Positions 1 to 4,529 of a stretch of DNA of 7,835 nucleotides are shown one piece after another (within the stretch, counting starts at the first letter, position 1; each line of letters starts with the position of its first letter). The stretch is from 2-12-FULL-42-15 sp964196565. Lineage in GTDB: Bacteria; Pseudomonadota; Gammaproteobacteria; Coxiellales; Coxiellaceae. The notes beneath the pieces were generated by a model, which ran no database searches, was not told where the DNA came from, and saw only the letters and a list, made by a program, of their open reading frames with translations. The DNA is taken from contig CAXMUH010000035.1 in assembly GCA_964196565.1 (NCBI GenBank), positions 1-7,835 of the forward strand, written 5' to 3'. A program made the translations under genes and the position numbers.

Positions 1-819
1 AGCGGAGAACCGAGAAAAGTTGGAGGGTGGATTAGTTATGAGGTTTGCCCGGCTAGCGCAAAGCCAGGTAGATTTGATCTATTGAGGCAGCAGCTAGAAA
101 AAATTCAAACAGATTTTAATAAGCTGAATTCTGCAGCTGAAGGAAAAGTAAAACAGGATGACTCAGAAGTACCTACCAGTGTTTTACCGGAGTCTGCAAG
201 CGGTTCTGAATCTAAACATCAAGCTGAAATCCCTACTGTCTTATTAGATACGGAGTTGCTTGAGAGGGCGACAGCGCTTCACAATAGTTATAGTGAAGCT
301 GTCAGTGATCTCTATGATGCGGCGGTCTGTTCGCCTTCCGATACGTTTGATGAAGGAAGGCAAAAAATAGCAAAGGTGGCTGATTCACATGGGCTTGTAG
401 CCATGCAAAGGTTAGCACAACGGGCGCTTTTGCTTTATCAGCGTGCGGGTCTTACAGATCCGGATTTGATAGACAGTATGCCAAATTATTCTCCGCCTAG
501 TGCCTTTGATTCATATAGAGACCTAAGGTTTTGCTTTGCTGAATTAAATAAATGCTTACCCTCACAAAGACCAAGTTACCACGAAGTTCTTCAGTCGAAT
601 TCAGTTTCTGTTGAGGCGCATGATGAAAAGCATGCTGAAGATCACTCTGTAGCGAATCCTGTTGTTGATATACCCTCATTTCCACCAGTATCAGTGAGAA
701 ATTTTTCGCAAGCTACTGGTAGCGCTGCTAGAGGTTATGGTGGGTTATTTTCAGGGGAAGCGCCATCAGTGTTATCAAGCGAAGAAGACAGTCCCAGCAA
801 CGGGTGTCGACAAAGCTAA
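1..819 (+). CDS. C-terminal part of an unrecognised protein (partial at left edge)
   Basis: The reading frame is open from base 1, so only the last 272 residues of a longer protein are visible. A TTG at 82 is an unlikely start because it has no Shine-Dalgarno sequence and the frame upstream still looks coding (…GGWISYEVCPASAKPGRFDL…). The visible part begins with a short amphipathic, probably coiled-coil stretch (LLRQQLEKIQTDFNKL). A polar Ser/Glu/Pro-rich linker follows, then a likely helical block from about TVLLDTELLERATALHNSY to AQRALLLYQRAG, and a Ser/Pro/Gly-rich, probably disordered tail. I see no transmembrane segment or catalytic motif. The gene converges on dapE, with 16 bp between the two stop codons. 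I do not recognise the family. A secreted or host-interaction protein would fit the composition, but that is speculation. Confidence 0.72.
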   Translation, partial: SGEPRKVGGWISYEVCPASAKPGRFDLLRQQLEKIQTDFNKLNSAAEGKVKQDDSEVPTSVLPESASGSESKHQAEIPTVLLDTELLERATALHNSYSEAVSDLYDAAVCSPSDTFDEGRQKIAKVADSHGLVAMQRLAQRALLLYQRAGLTDPDLIDSMPNYSPPSAFDSYRDLRFCFAELNKCLPSQRPSYHEVLQSNSVSVEAHDEKHAEDHSVANPVVDIPSFPPVSVRNFSQATGSAARGYGGLFSGEAPSVLSSEEDSPSNGCRQS

Positions 820-827
820 ATGCTGGG
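793..827. terminator. weak stem-loop between convergent genes
   Basis: CCCAGCA (793-799) and TGCTGGG (821-827) are perfect 7-bp inverted arms around a 21-nt loop. They span the stop codon of the left-edge gene and lie just beyond the dapE stop. The position suits a shared terminator for convergent genes, but the loop is long and no proper T-run follows on either strand, so this is a weak candidate. Confidence 0.3.
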
Positions 828-835
828 CGAGTTTG

Positions 836-1963
836 TTAAACCAAGATCAGATTTAATATTCGCGCATACACTTGTTCGAGAAGTTTAAGCTCGGCAATAT
901 TAATATGCTCGTTAGCTTTATGAATGGATTTATTTACAGCACCTAATTCTATGACTTCTGATCCGAGTGGTGCAAAGTGGCGACCATCGGATGTGCCACC
1001 ATGAGTGTTGGGTTTGGTTTTAATGCCGCAAACATCCCCAATTGCTTGTTGGCAAATTTCACTTAAATGACATTCACCGCTAAAATAAGGCACGCTTGAT
1101 ACATTAAATTGAATATCAAATTTAAGATTTGCATTTTTTAAGGTTTTTATAATTTGTTGTTGCAGTGCTTCTGGTGTGCTCATTGGGGCAAAGCGGATAT
1201 TAAATTTCGCCGTTAAATTAGCTGGAATCACATTACTGGCGCCAACGCCGGCTTGAATATCGTAAAATTGAAAAGAGCTCGGTGGATAATGCGCGTTGCC
1301 TTGATCCCATTCGGTTATGGCTAATTGATTAAGTGCTTCAAAACCGGTATGGATTGGGTTGAGCGCTTTATCCGGGTAGGCGATATGACCTTGTTTGCCA
1401 ATAATGGTAATTTCGCCAGACATCGAGCCGCGACGGCCAATTTTAATGGCGTCGCCAATGGTCTCATTGCTACTGGCTTCGCCAACGATCACATAGTTGG
1501 GAATTAAATTTTGTTGTTGTAAATATTCAACGACTTTTATGGTGCCATCAGTTGCTGGACCCTCTTCATCACTGGTGATTACAAGGCCAATGCAGCCGGG
1601 ATGATCTGGATGTTGTTCTGCGAAATTTTTTGCGCTTAATACCATAGCGGCAACAGCAGCTTTCATATCAGCTGCACCTCGACCATAAAGATCGCCATTT
1701 TTCTCAGTTGGTTTAAAAGGATCACTTTGCCAAGCATCCAATGGGCCGGGCGGTACAACATCGGTGTGACCTGCGAAAATAATGCTGGGAGTGCCAGTGC
1801 CATGCCAAGCGTATAAATTGCTAACCTTGCCAAGGGTAAGTTTTTTAATTTGAAATCCAGCCTGGGTTAGCTCATCGATAATCATATCTTGGCAGCCCAT
1901 ATCATCGGGTGTGATGGAAGGGCGTTTTATCAGCTCTTTAGTAAATGCGATAACGTCTGTCAT
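836..1963 (-). CDS. dapE: succinyl-diaminopimelate desuccinylase
   Basis: DapE hydrolyses N-succinyl-LL-2,6-diaminopimelate to LL-diaminopimelate and succinate in the succinylase branch of lysine and peptidoglycan DAP synthesis. It is a cytoplasmic di-zinc M20 peptidase-family enzyme. The 375-residue length matches the family. Metal and catalytic residues are visible in order: H66 and D68 in AGHTDVVPPG, D99 in GRGAADMK, the E133-E134 pair in TSDEEGP, E162 in VGEASSNE, and H348 in the C-terminal NKSIHKANEHI segment. The usual NTHGGTSDGRHF dimerisation/substrate-binding stretch is intact. The ATG at 1961-1963 overlaps the dapD stop by one base (TAATG), which points to translational coupling. 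Nothing in it looks degraded. Confidence 0.96.
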   Translation of the reverse strand: MTDVIAFTKELIKRPSITPDDMGCQDMIIDELTQAGFQIKKLTLGKVSNLYAWHGTGTPSIIFAGHTDVVPPGPLDAWQSDPFKPTEKNGDLYGRGAADMKAAVAAMVLSAKNFAEQHPDHPGCIGLVITSDEEGPATDGTIKVVEYLQQQNLIPNYVIVGEASSNETIGDAIKIGRRGSMSGEITIIGKQGHIAYPDKALNPIHTGFEALNQLAITEWDQGNAHYPPSSFQFYDIQAGVGASNVIPANLTAKFNIRFAPMSTPEALQQQIIKTLKNANLKFDIQFNVSSVPYFSGECHLSEICQQAIGDVCGIKTKPNTHGGTSDGRHFAPLGSEVIELGAVNKSIHKANEHINIAELKLLEQVYARILNLILV

Positions 1964-2793
1964 TAGTTTAAATCATCCACGCGTAATAATTCATTCAGTG
2001 GCACTTTAGAGCGAGTGCGTTCATCGACTTGTTTTACAATAATAGCAGCATAACTGCTGTAGCTATTATCTTTGGAAGGTAGGTTGCCGGGAATCACAAC
2101 TGAACCTGCCGGAACTCTGCCATAAATCGTTTCTTTGCTGTGGCGATTATAGATTGGTGTGCTTTGACCGATAAAAACCCCCATTGAAATGACCGCGCCT
2201 TGCTCGACAATAACGCCCTCAACAATTTCAGATCGGGCACCGATAAAACAATTATCTTCGATGATGGTTGGATTCGCTTGCAAGGGTTCAAGTACGCCGC
2301 CAATACCAGCACCCCCAGAAATATGCACGTTTTTGCCGATTTGCGCGCATGAGCCGACACTGGCCCAGGTATCAATCAAGCTGCCGGAGTCGATAAAAGC
2401 GCCGATATTTACAAAGCTTGGCATCAATACCGTATTGGGGGCGATATAAGAACCGCTGCGAACAACCGCTCCTGGAACGACGCGGATACCGGATGCTTTA
2501 AATTGTTGCTCGGACCAGTTTTGAAACTTTGAATTTACTTTGTCGTAAAAGCGAGTATAGCCAGCGTCGCTCATAACATTTTCATTTATTTTAAAAGAAA
2601 GTAGAACTGCTTTTTTTACCCATTGATGAATAATCCATTCGGAATTCTTTTTTTCAGCGACTCGAAGTTCGCCACTGTCTAAAAGCTCGAGTGTTTTATC
2701 GACCGCTGTGCGGATTTCGGCAGGGGTATCTTTTGGTGAAAAATTTTGTCGTTCATCAAACGCTTTTTCGATGATGGGCTGAAGCGTATGCAT
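1963..2793 (-). CDS. dapD: 2,3,4,5-tetrahydropyridine-2,6-dicarboxylate N-succinyltransferase
   Basis: DapD uses succinyl-CoA to succinylate tetrahydrodipicolinate, the step that commits to the succinylase route whose later product DapE desuccinylates. The protein is 276 residues, close to the roughly 274 usual for the family. An N-terminal helical domain (about 1-95; LLDSGELRVAEK, HQWVKKAVLLSFKIN) is followed by a left-handed beta-helix of hexapeptide repeats (about 105-240). That region includes the family signature NVHISGGAGIGGVLEPLQANPTIIEDNCFIGARSEIVEG, and a C-terminal cap (GNLPSKDNSYSSYAAIIVK) follows. I chose the ATG at 2791-2793 over the in-frame ATG at 2880. MHTLQPIIEKAFDER aligns with the known DapD N-terminus, AAGG sits 9 nt upstream, and the longer form would translate through the likely promoter. 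Confidence 0.95.
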   Translation of the reverse strand: MHTLQPIIEKAFDERQNFSPKDTPAEIRTAVDKTLELLDSGELRVAEKKNSEWIIHQWVKKAVLLSFKINENVMSDAGYTRFYDKVNSKFQNWSEQQFKASGIRVVPGAVVRSGSYIAPNTVLMPSFVNIGAFIDSGSLIDTWASVGSCAQIGKNVHISGGAGIGGVLEPLQANPTIIEDNCFIGARSEIVEGVIVEQGAVISMGVFIGQSTPIYNRHSKETIYGRVPAGSVVIPGNLPSKDNSYSSYAAIIVKQVDERTRSKVPLNELLRVDDLN

Positions 2794-2827
2794 AAGTTTT
2801 GGCCTTAATACAATTGATTTGAGTTTA

Positions 2828-2833
2828 AGTATA
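2828..2833 (-). promoter_or_regulatory. candidate -10 box of the dapDE operon
   Basis: On the minus strand TATACT lies 35 nt upstream of the dapD start and is a good sigma-70 -10 match. The sequence 16-18 nt further upstream (…CTACTCAACG…) has only a poor -35 match. The dispersed repeat at 2883 begins just upstream, so the operon promoter must lie within about 90 bp of the dapD start unless transcription comes from further away. Confidence 0.4.
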
Positions 2834-2882
2834 GCGAGTAATCGGGGCGTTGAGTAGTTTGATGTGTCTGAAATAAGCACCC

Positions 2883-2947
2883 GTAGCCTGGACGACCAGG
2901 ATTTTATTTTCCCGGCCGCGCAATCTACGATTGCTTGTCCGGGCTAC
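2883..2947 (-). repeat. dispersed palindromic repeat, copy 1
   Basis: This 65-bp unit reads on the minus strand from GTAGCCCGGAC to GTCCAGGCTAC, so its ends are inverted repeats of each other. It contains an internal hairpin CAATC-GTA-GATTG. Its first 42 and last 13 nt are identical to the repeat at 3621-3710, which lies in the opposite orientation. Size, terminal inverted repeats and lack of coding capacity resemble a REP- or MITE-like non-autonomous element. It sits between the dapD promoter region and the tRNA locus. Confidence 0.8.
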
Positions 2948-2950
2948 AGT

Positions 2951-3011
2951 GCGATGATTTATGTTAAGACACGCCGGTGGCGTGCTAATAAAATATGGGC
3001 TTGGCAGGATT
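2951..3011 (-). repeat. decayed duplicate of the tRNA-Arg 3' end and its downstream hairpin
   Basis: This stretch aligns with 3125-3191, sharing GATGATTTAT, then CACGCC-G(G/A)T-GGCGTG, then CTAAT…AAATATGG and TGGCAGGATT, with several substitutions and short gaps. The 3125-3191 copy is the functional one: it contains the 3' half of the tRNA-Arg T-arm and acceptor and the hairpin after the gene. The copy here therefore looks like a degraded tandem duplication of the tRNA 3' end, and it has no matching anticodon or D-arm. Confidence 0.65.
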
Positions 3012-3084
3012 GACTCGGGGCATCCATGCCCCTCGGGCTTCGCCCGCGCTCTGCGCGCCCAAAGTTGCATTCCTGCAACTTTGT
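3012..3084. repeat. GC-rich block of four consecutive hairpins
   Basis: Four adjacent perfect or near-perfect hairpins can be read: GGGGCAT-CC-ATGCCCC (3017-3032), CGGGC-TTC-GCCCG (3034-3046), GCGC-TCT-GCGC (3046-3056) and CAAAGTTGCA-TTCC-TGCAACTTTG (3060-3083). The block separates GGCAGGATT (to 3011) from CGAACCTG (3085-3092), which are contiguous in the genuine tRNA-Arg T-arm at 3183-3199. That suggests the block inserted into a tRNA-Arg 3'-end duplicate. It is much more GC-rich than its surroundings and has no convincing coding potential. Confidence 0.65.
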
Positions 3085-3085
3085 C

Positions 3086-3112
3086 GAACCTGGCTGTAAT
3101 ATACGCAGGTTC
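3086..3112. repeat. short inverted repeat beside the hairpin block
   Basis: GAACCTG (3086-3092) and CAGGTTC (3106-3112) are perfect 7-bp inverted arms around a 13-nt loop. The left arm matches the T-loop/T-stem sequence of tRNA-Arg, so it may be tRNA-derived or may be a fifth hairpin of the neighbouring repeat block. Confidence 0.5.
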
Positions 3113-3135
3113 TCATCCTGGAATGCAATGATTTA

Positions 3136-3166
3136 TTAATTCGCACGCCGATGGCGTGCTAATTAA
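3136..3166. terminator. strong palindrome following tRNA-Arg
   Basis: TTAATT-C-GCACGCC, a GAT loop, and GGCGTGC-T-AATTAA form a 14-position stem with one mismatch. The stem ends 6 nt beyond the tRNA-Arg 3' end (3173) in the direction of tRNA transcription. It most likely terminates the tRNA-Pro/tRNA-Arg transcript or guides its 3' processing. A clean T-run is missing, so intrinsic termination is uncertain. A degraded copy with the same CACGCC/GGCGTG core is at 2970-2984. Confidence 0.55.
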
Positions 3167-3172
3167 GAAATA

Positions 3173-3249
3173 TGGCGCGCCTGGCAGGATTCGAACCTGC
3201 TACCCTCGGCTTAGAAGGCCGATGCTCTATCCAAATGAGCTACAGGCGC
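3173..3249 (-). tRNA. tRNA-Arg(UCU)
   Basis: This is a 77-nt complete cloverleaf on the minus strand. The acceptor is GCGCCTG/CAGGCGC with discriminator G and an encoded CCA. The D-stem is GCTC/GAGC, the anticodon stem TCGGC/GCCGA with loop CTTCTAA (anticodon TCT), and the T-arm GCAGG-TTCGAAT-CCTGC. It reads the AGA and AGG arginine codons. It lies 18 nt downstream of tRNA-Pro on the same strand and is probably cotranscribed with it. A degraded copy of its 3' end lies just downstream (2951-3011). Confidence 0.97.
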
Positions 3250-3267
3250 AAGAAATAGTATAAAAAG

Positions 3268-3344
3268 TGGTCGGGGTAGAGGGATTCGAACCCCCGACAT
3301 CCTGCTCCCAAAGCAGGCGCGCTACCAGACTGCGCTATACCCCG
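3268..3344 (-). tRNA. tRNA-Pro(UGG)
   Basis: This is a 77-nt complete cloverleaf on the minus strand. The acceptor begins CGGGGTA and closes with TACCCCG, followed by discriminator A and encoded CCA. The anticodon stem is CCTGC/GCAGG with loop TTTGGGA (anticodon TGG), and the T-loop is TTCGAAT. It is the first gene of a Pro-Arg tRNA transcript. The leader between the promoter and the tRNA contains a perfect short palindrome, TTGAATT-AA-AATTCAA (3348-3363). Confidence 0.97.
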
Positions 3345-3378
3345 ATATTGAATTAAAATTCAACTGACTGGAAGAGGG

Positions 3379-3407
3379 ATCATACTTGTCTCGTGTTGAG
3401 ACGTCAA
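3379..3407 (-). promoter_or_regulatory. sigma-70 promoter of the tRNA-Pro/tRNA-Arg transcript
   Basis: On the minus strand the -35 box TTGACG (3407-3402) and the -10 box TATGAT (3384-3379) are separated by exactly 17 nt. This is the best promoter match in the window. A C-rich discriminator (CCCTC) follows the -10 box, as is common at stringently controlled stable-RNA promoters. Expected initiation near 3372 gives a leader of about 28 nt before tRNA-Pro. Confidence 0.82.
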
Positions 3408-3485
3408 TTGTTGGTATACATGGAGATGTTTTATTTTCCGAAAGTGAGCTCAAATTATACAAATCAGAAAAAATTAAAGCCGCAC

Positions 3486-3514
3486 TTGCTTTGTGGGGCT
3501 GATCTCGATAGGAT
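3486..3514 (+). promoter_or_regulatory. candidate promoter of tRNA-His
   Basis: TTGCTT (3486-3491) and TAGGAT (3509-3514) are spaced by 17 nt. They would start transcription near 3521, about 10 nt before the tRNA. Each hexamer is only a moderate match to consensus. Confidence 0.5.
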
Positions 3515-3529
3515 TTCCAGTTCGTATAT

Positions 3530-3606
3530 GGTGGGTGTAGCTCAGTTGGTAGAGCCCTGGATTGTGATTCCAGTCGTCGTGGGTTCGAGTCCCATCATCC
3601 ACCCCA
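3530..3606 (+). tRNA. tRNA-His(GUG)
   Basis: This is a complete cloverleaf with the histidine-specific extra 5' nucleotide. Base 3530 is G(-1), and C73 at 3603 precedes the encoded CCA. The acceptor is GTGGGTG/CATCCAC with one G-U pair. The anticodon stem is CTGGA/TCCAG with loop TTGTGAT (anticodon GTG), and the T-arm is GTGGG-TTCGAGT-CCCAT. The gene is transcribed divergently from tRNA-Pro. A dispersed repeat starts only 14 bp after its 3' end. Confidence 0.97.
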
Positions 3607-3620
3607 ATATAAGAATTAGC

Positions 3621-3710
3621 GTAGCCCGGACAAGCAATCGTAGATTGCGCGGCCGGGAAAATGGCCGACAAAGCCTGTCCTGAGCGAAGCGTGAGGATCG
3701 TCCAGGCTAC
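3621..3710 (+). repeat. dispersed palindromic repeat, copy 2
   Basis: This 90-bp copy of the 2883-2947 repeat is in the opposite orientation. It begins GTAGCCCGGAC and ends GTCCAGGCTAC, and shares the identical first 42 nt including the CAATC-GTA-GATTG hairpin. It differs by a longer interior (about 3663-3697) containing CCTGAGCGAAGCGTGAGG, itself a short imperfect palindrome. It sits 14 bp downstream of tRNA-His and could serve as, or have replaced, that gene's terminator. Confidence 0.8.
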
Positions 3711-3744
3711 AATATAATGACAGGGTGCGTATCCAAAAATAAAT

Positions 3745-3773
3745 GACTAGATCATGGATGATCGATGATACTC
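3745..3773 (+). promoter_or_regulatory. possible promoter of tRNA-Lys
   Basis: ATGACT and GATACT, about 18 nt apart, lie just upstream of tRNA-Lys. TATAAA at about 3776-3781 is an alternative -10 but would leave almost no leader. Both matches are weak. A promoter is expected here because the preceding tRNA-His is separated from tRNA-Lys by the dispersed repeat. Confidence 0.3.
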
Positions 3774-3784
3774 TTATAAATTAT

Positions 3785-3860
<76 letters not shown>

Positions 3861-3924
3861 GTAATGAAGAAGGCAGCTATCAGCGGATTGTCTGGCAAGC
3901 ATAAGCATCATCTGCAGCTCTTAA

Positions 3925-4230
3925 TCAATGAAGCGTGAAGTTTATATCGGTTATTTTGTTGAGTAGCTTTTTATTCTCGAGATTTTCTTTTACCAGCATT
4001 GAGGCAAGGTCATTCGCACTCATTCCATCGATATCACGTAAATTCGCGTCAGAGCCTGCTGCTATCAGAAACTGAATTATTTCCATTGAAAGTTGATAGA
4101 TCGCAAAATGTAGTGGTCTTAAATGGTAATAATCTATTGTGCCATTAGGGTTAGCGCCGTTCTGAATAAGCCTTTCAACTTCTTTTACGTCGCTTTTTAT
4201 AATCGCTTCGATAAGCTCATTTTCATACAT
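3925..4230 (-). CDS. small ankyrin-repeat protein
   Basis: This 101-residue protein consists mostly of ankyrin repeats, which act as protein-binding scaffolds. Residues about 5-34 (ELIEAIIKSDVKEVERLIQNGANPN) form the first repeat. Residues about 37-66 (LRPLHFAIYQLSMEIIQFLIAAGSDANLRD) form a near-canonical second one with the PLHFA and GADxN-like features. A partial third repeat follows (DGMSANDLASML). There is no signal peptide or membrane segment, so it is probably cytoplasmic or secreted without a classical signal. The ATG at 4228-4230 has GGA about 8 nt upstream. It diverges from the GlxA-type regulator gene across a 299-bp gap. The partner is unknown, and a translocated effector or a short stand-alone scaffold are both possible. 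Confidence 0.78.
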   Translation of the reverse strand: MYENELIEAIIKSDVKEVERLIQNGANPNGTIDYYHLRPLHFAIYQLSMEIIQFLIAAGSDANLRDIDGMSANDLASMLVKENLENKKLLNKITDINFTLH

Positions 4231-4332
4231 AACTTAGTCCAATTGTTGTGCAGATGCTGTTGTGGCGCAAAATTTTGTTCGAATATCTTATTGGACTGTA
4301 TATGATATATTGTAGAGGAATTAAATTTAGGC

Positions 4333-4360
4333 AATGTTAACGTCATTTTAGGACAACATT
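4333..4360. repeat. short inverted repeat in the divergent intergenic region
   Basis: AATGTT (4333-4338) and AACATT (4355-4360) are perfect 6-bp arms 16 nt apart, placed between the ankyrin gene and the regulator gene. The spacing of arm centres, about two helical turns, would suit a dimeric regulator. The arms are short and AT-rich, so chance is a serious alternative. Confidence 0.3.
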
Positions 4361-4374
4361 AGGAATAATTGAGG

Positions 4375-4415
4375 AAAAATTTCGACCTGGTCTCATTAAT
4401 GCGGGTCAAATTTTT
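4375..4415. other. AT-rich hairpin between divergent genes
   Basis: AAAAATTT-c-GACC (4375-4387) pairs with GGTC-AAATTTTT (4404-4415), giving a 12-bp stem with one bulged C and a 16-nt loop. Leading A5 and trailing T5 make it look like a bidirectional intrinsic terminator. No gene converges here, since both flanking genes read outward. It may be a relic of a lost gene, an operator, or a barrier to antisense transcription. Confidence 0.45.
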
Positions 4416-4427
4416 ATCAGATGCCTT

Positions 4428-4455
4428 TTGGTGGCGTTGTCTGGATAGCTATAAT
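4428..4455 (+). promoter_or_regulatory. candidate upstream promoter of the GlxA-type regulator gene
   Basis: A perfect TATAAT (4450-4455) is preceded by TTGGTG (4428-4433) at a 16-nt spacing. Transcription would start near 4462 and give a leader of about 68 nt that includes the palindrome at 4471-4486. Confidence 0.5.
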
Positions 4456-4470
4456 GGCGCGAATCTAAAA

Positions 4471-4491
4471 AGATGAAATATCATCTATAAT
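4471..4491 (+). promoter_or_regulatory. palindrome fused to a second TATAAT box
   Basis: AGATGA-AATA-TCATCT (4471-4486) is a perfect 6-bp-arm palindrome whose last base begins a second TATAAT (4486-4491). No good -35 hexamer precedes it. The overlap is where a repressor or autoregulator of the downstream gene would act, either on this promoter or on transcripts from the upstream one. Binding is inferred only from position and symmetry. Confidence 0.4.
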
Positions 4492-4529
4492 TTAGTGTGA
4501 ACATCATACGCAAAAAAGTGAATTGATAA

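Noticed and set aside
82..84. TTG start for the left-edge gene
   Set aside because: There is no Shine-Dalgarno sequence and the same frame is open with plausible coding sequence back to base 1, so the gene is partial at the window edge.
1325..1507. Plus-strand open frame within dapE, and similar frames within dapD and the regulator gene
   Set aside because: These are shadows of strongly supported genes on the other strand or in another frame.
2794..2880. 29-residue N-terminal extension of dapD from the ATG at 2880
   Set aside because: It covers the likely promoter, has no family similarity, and the ATG at 2793 gives the normal DapD length with a Shine-Dalgarno sequence.
2825..3070. 81-codon minus-strand open frame (MQLWARRARAKPEGHGC…)
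   Set aside because: It is a translation of the hairpin block, the tRNA-derived repeat and the palindromic repeat, with no ribosome site; it reflects repeat composition rather than a gene.
3012..3112. CRISPR-like or riboswitch-like array in the hairpin block
   Set aside because: The hairpins differ in sequence, there are no regular spacers, and the block is better explained as a palindromic repeat inserted in a tRNA 3'-end copy.
3393..3683. Open frames on both strands over tRNA-His
   Set aside because: They run straight through the tRNA-His gene and the dispersed repeat and have no coding character.
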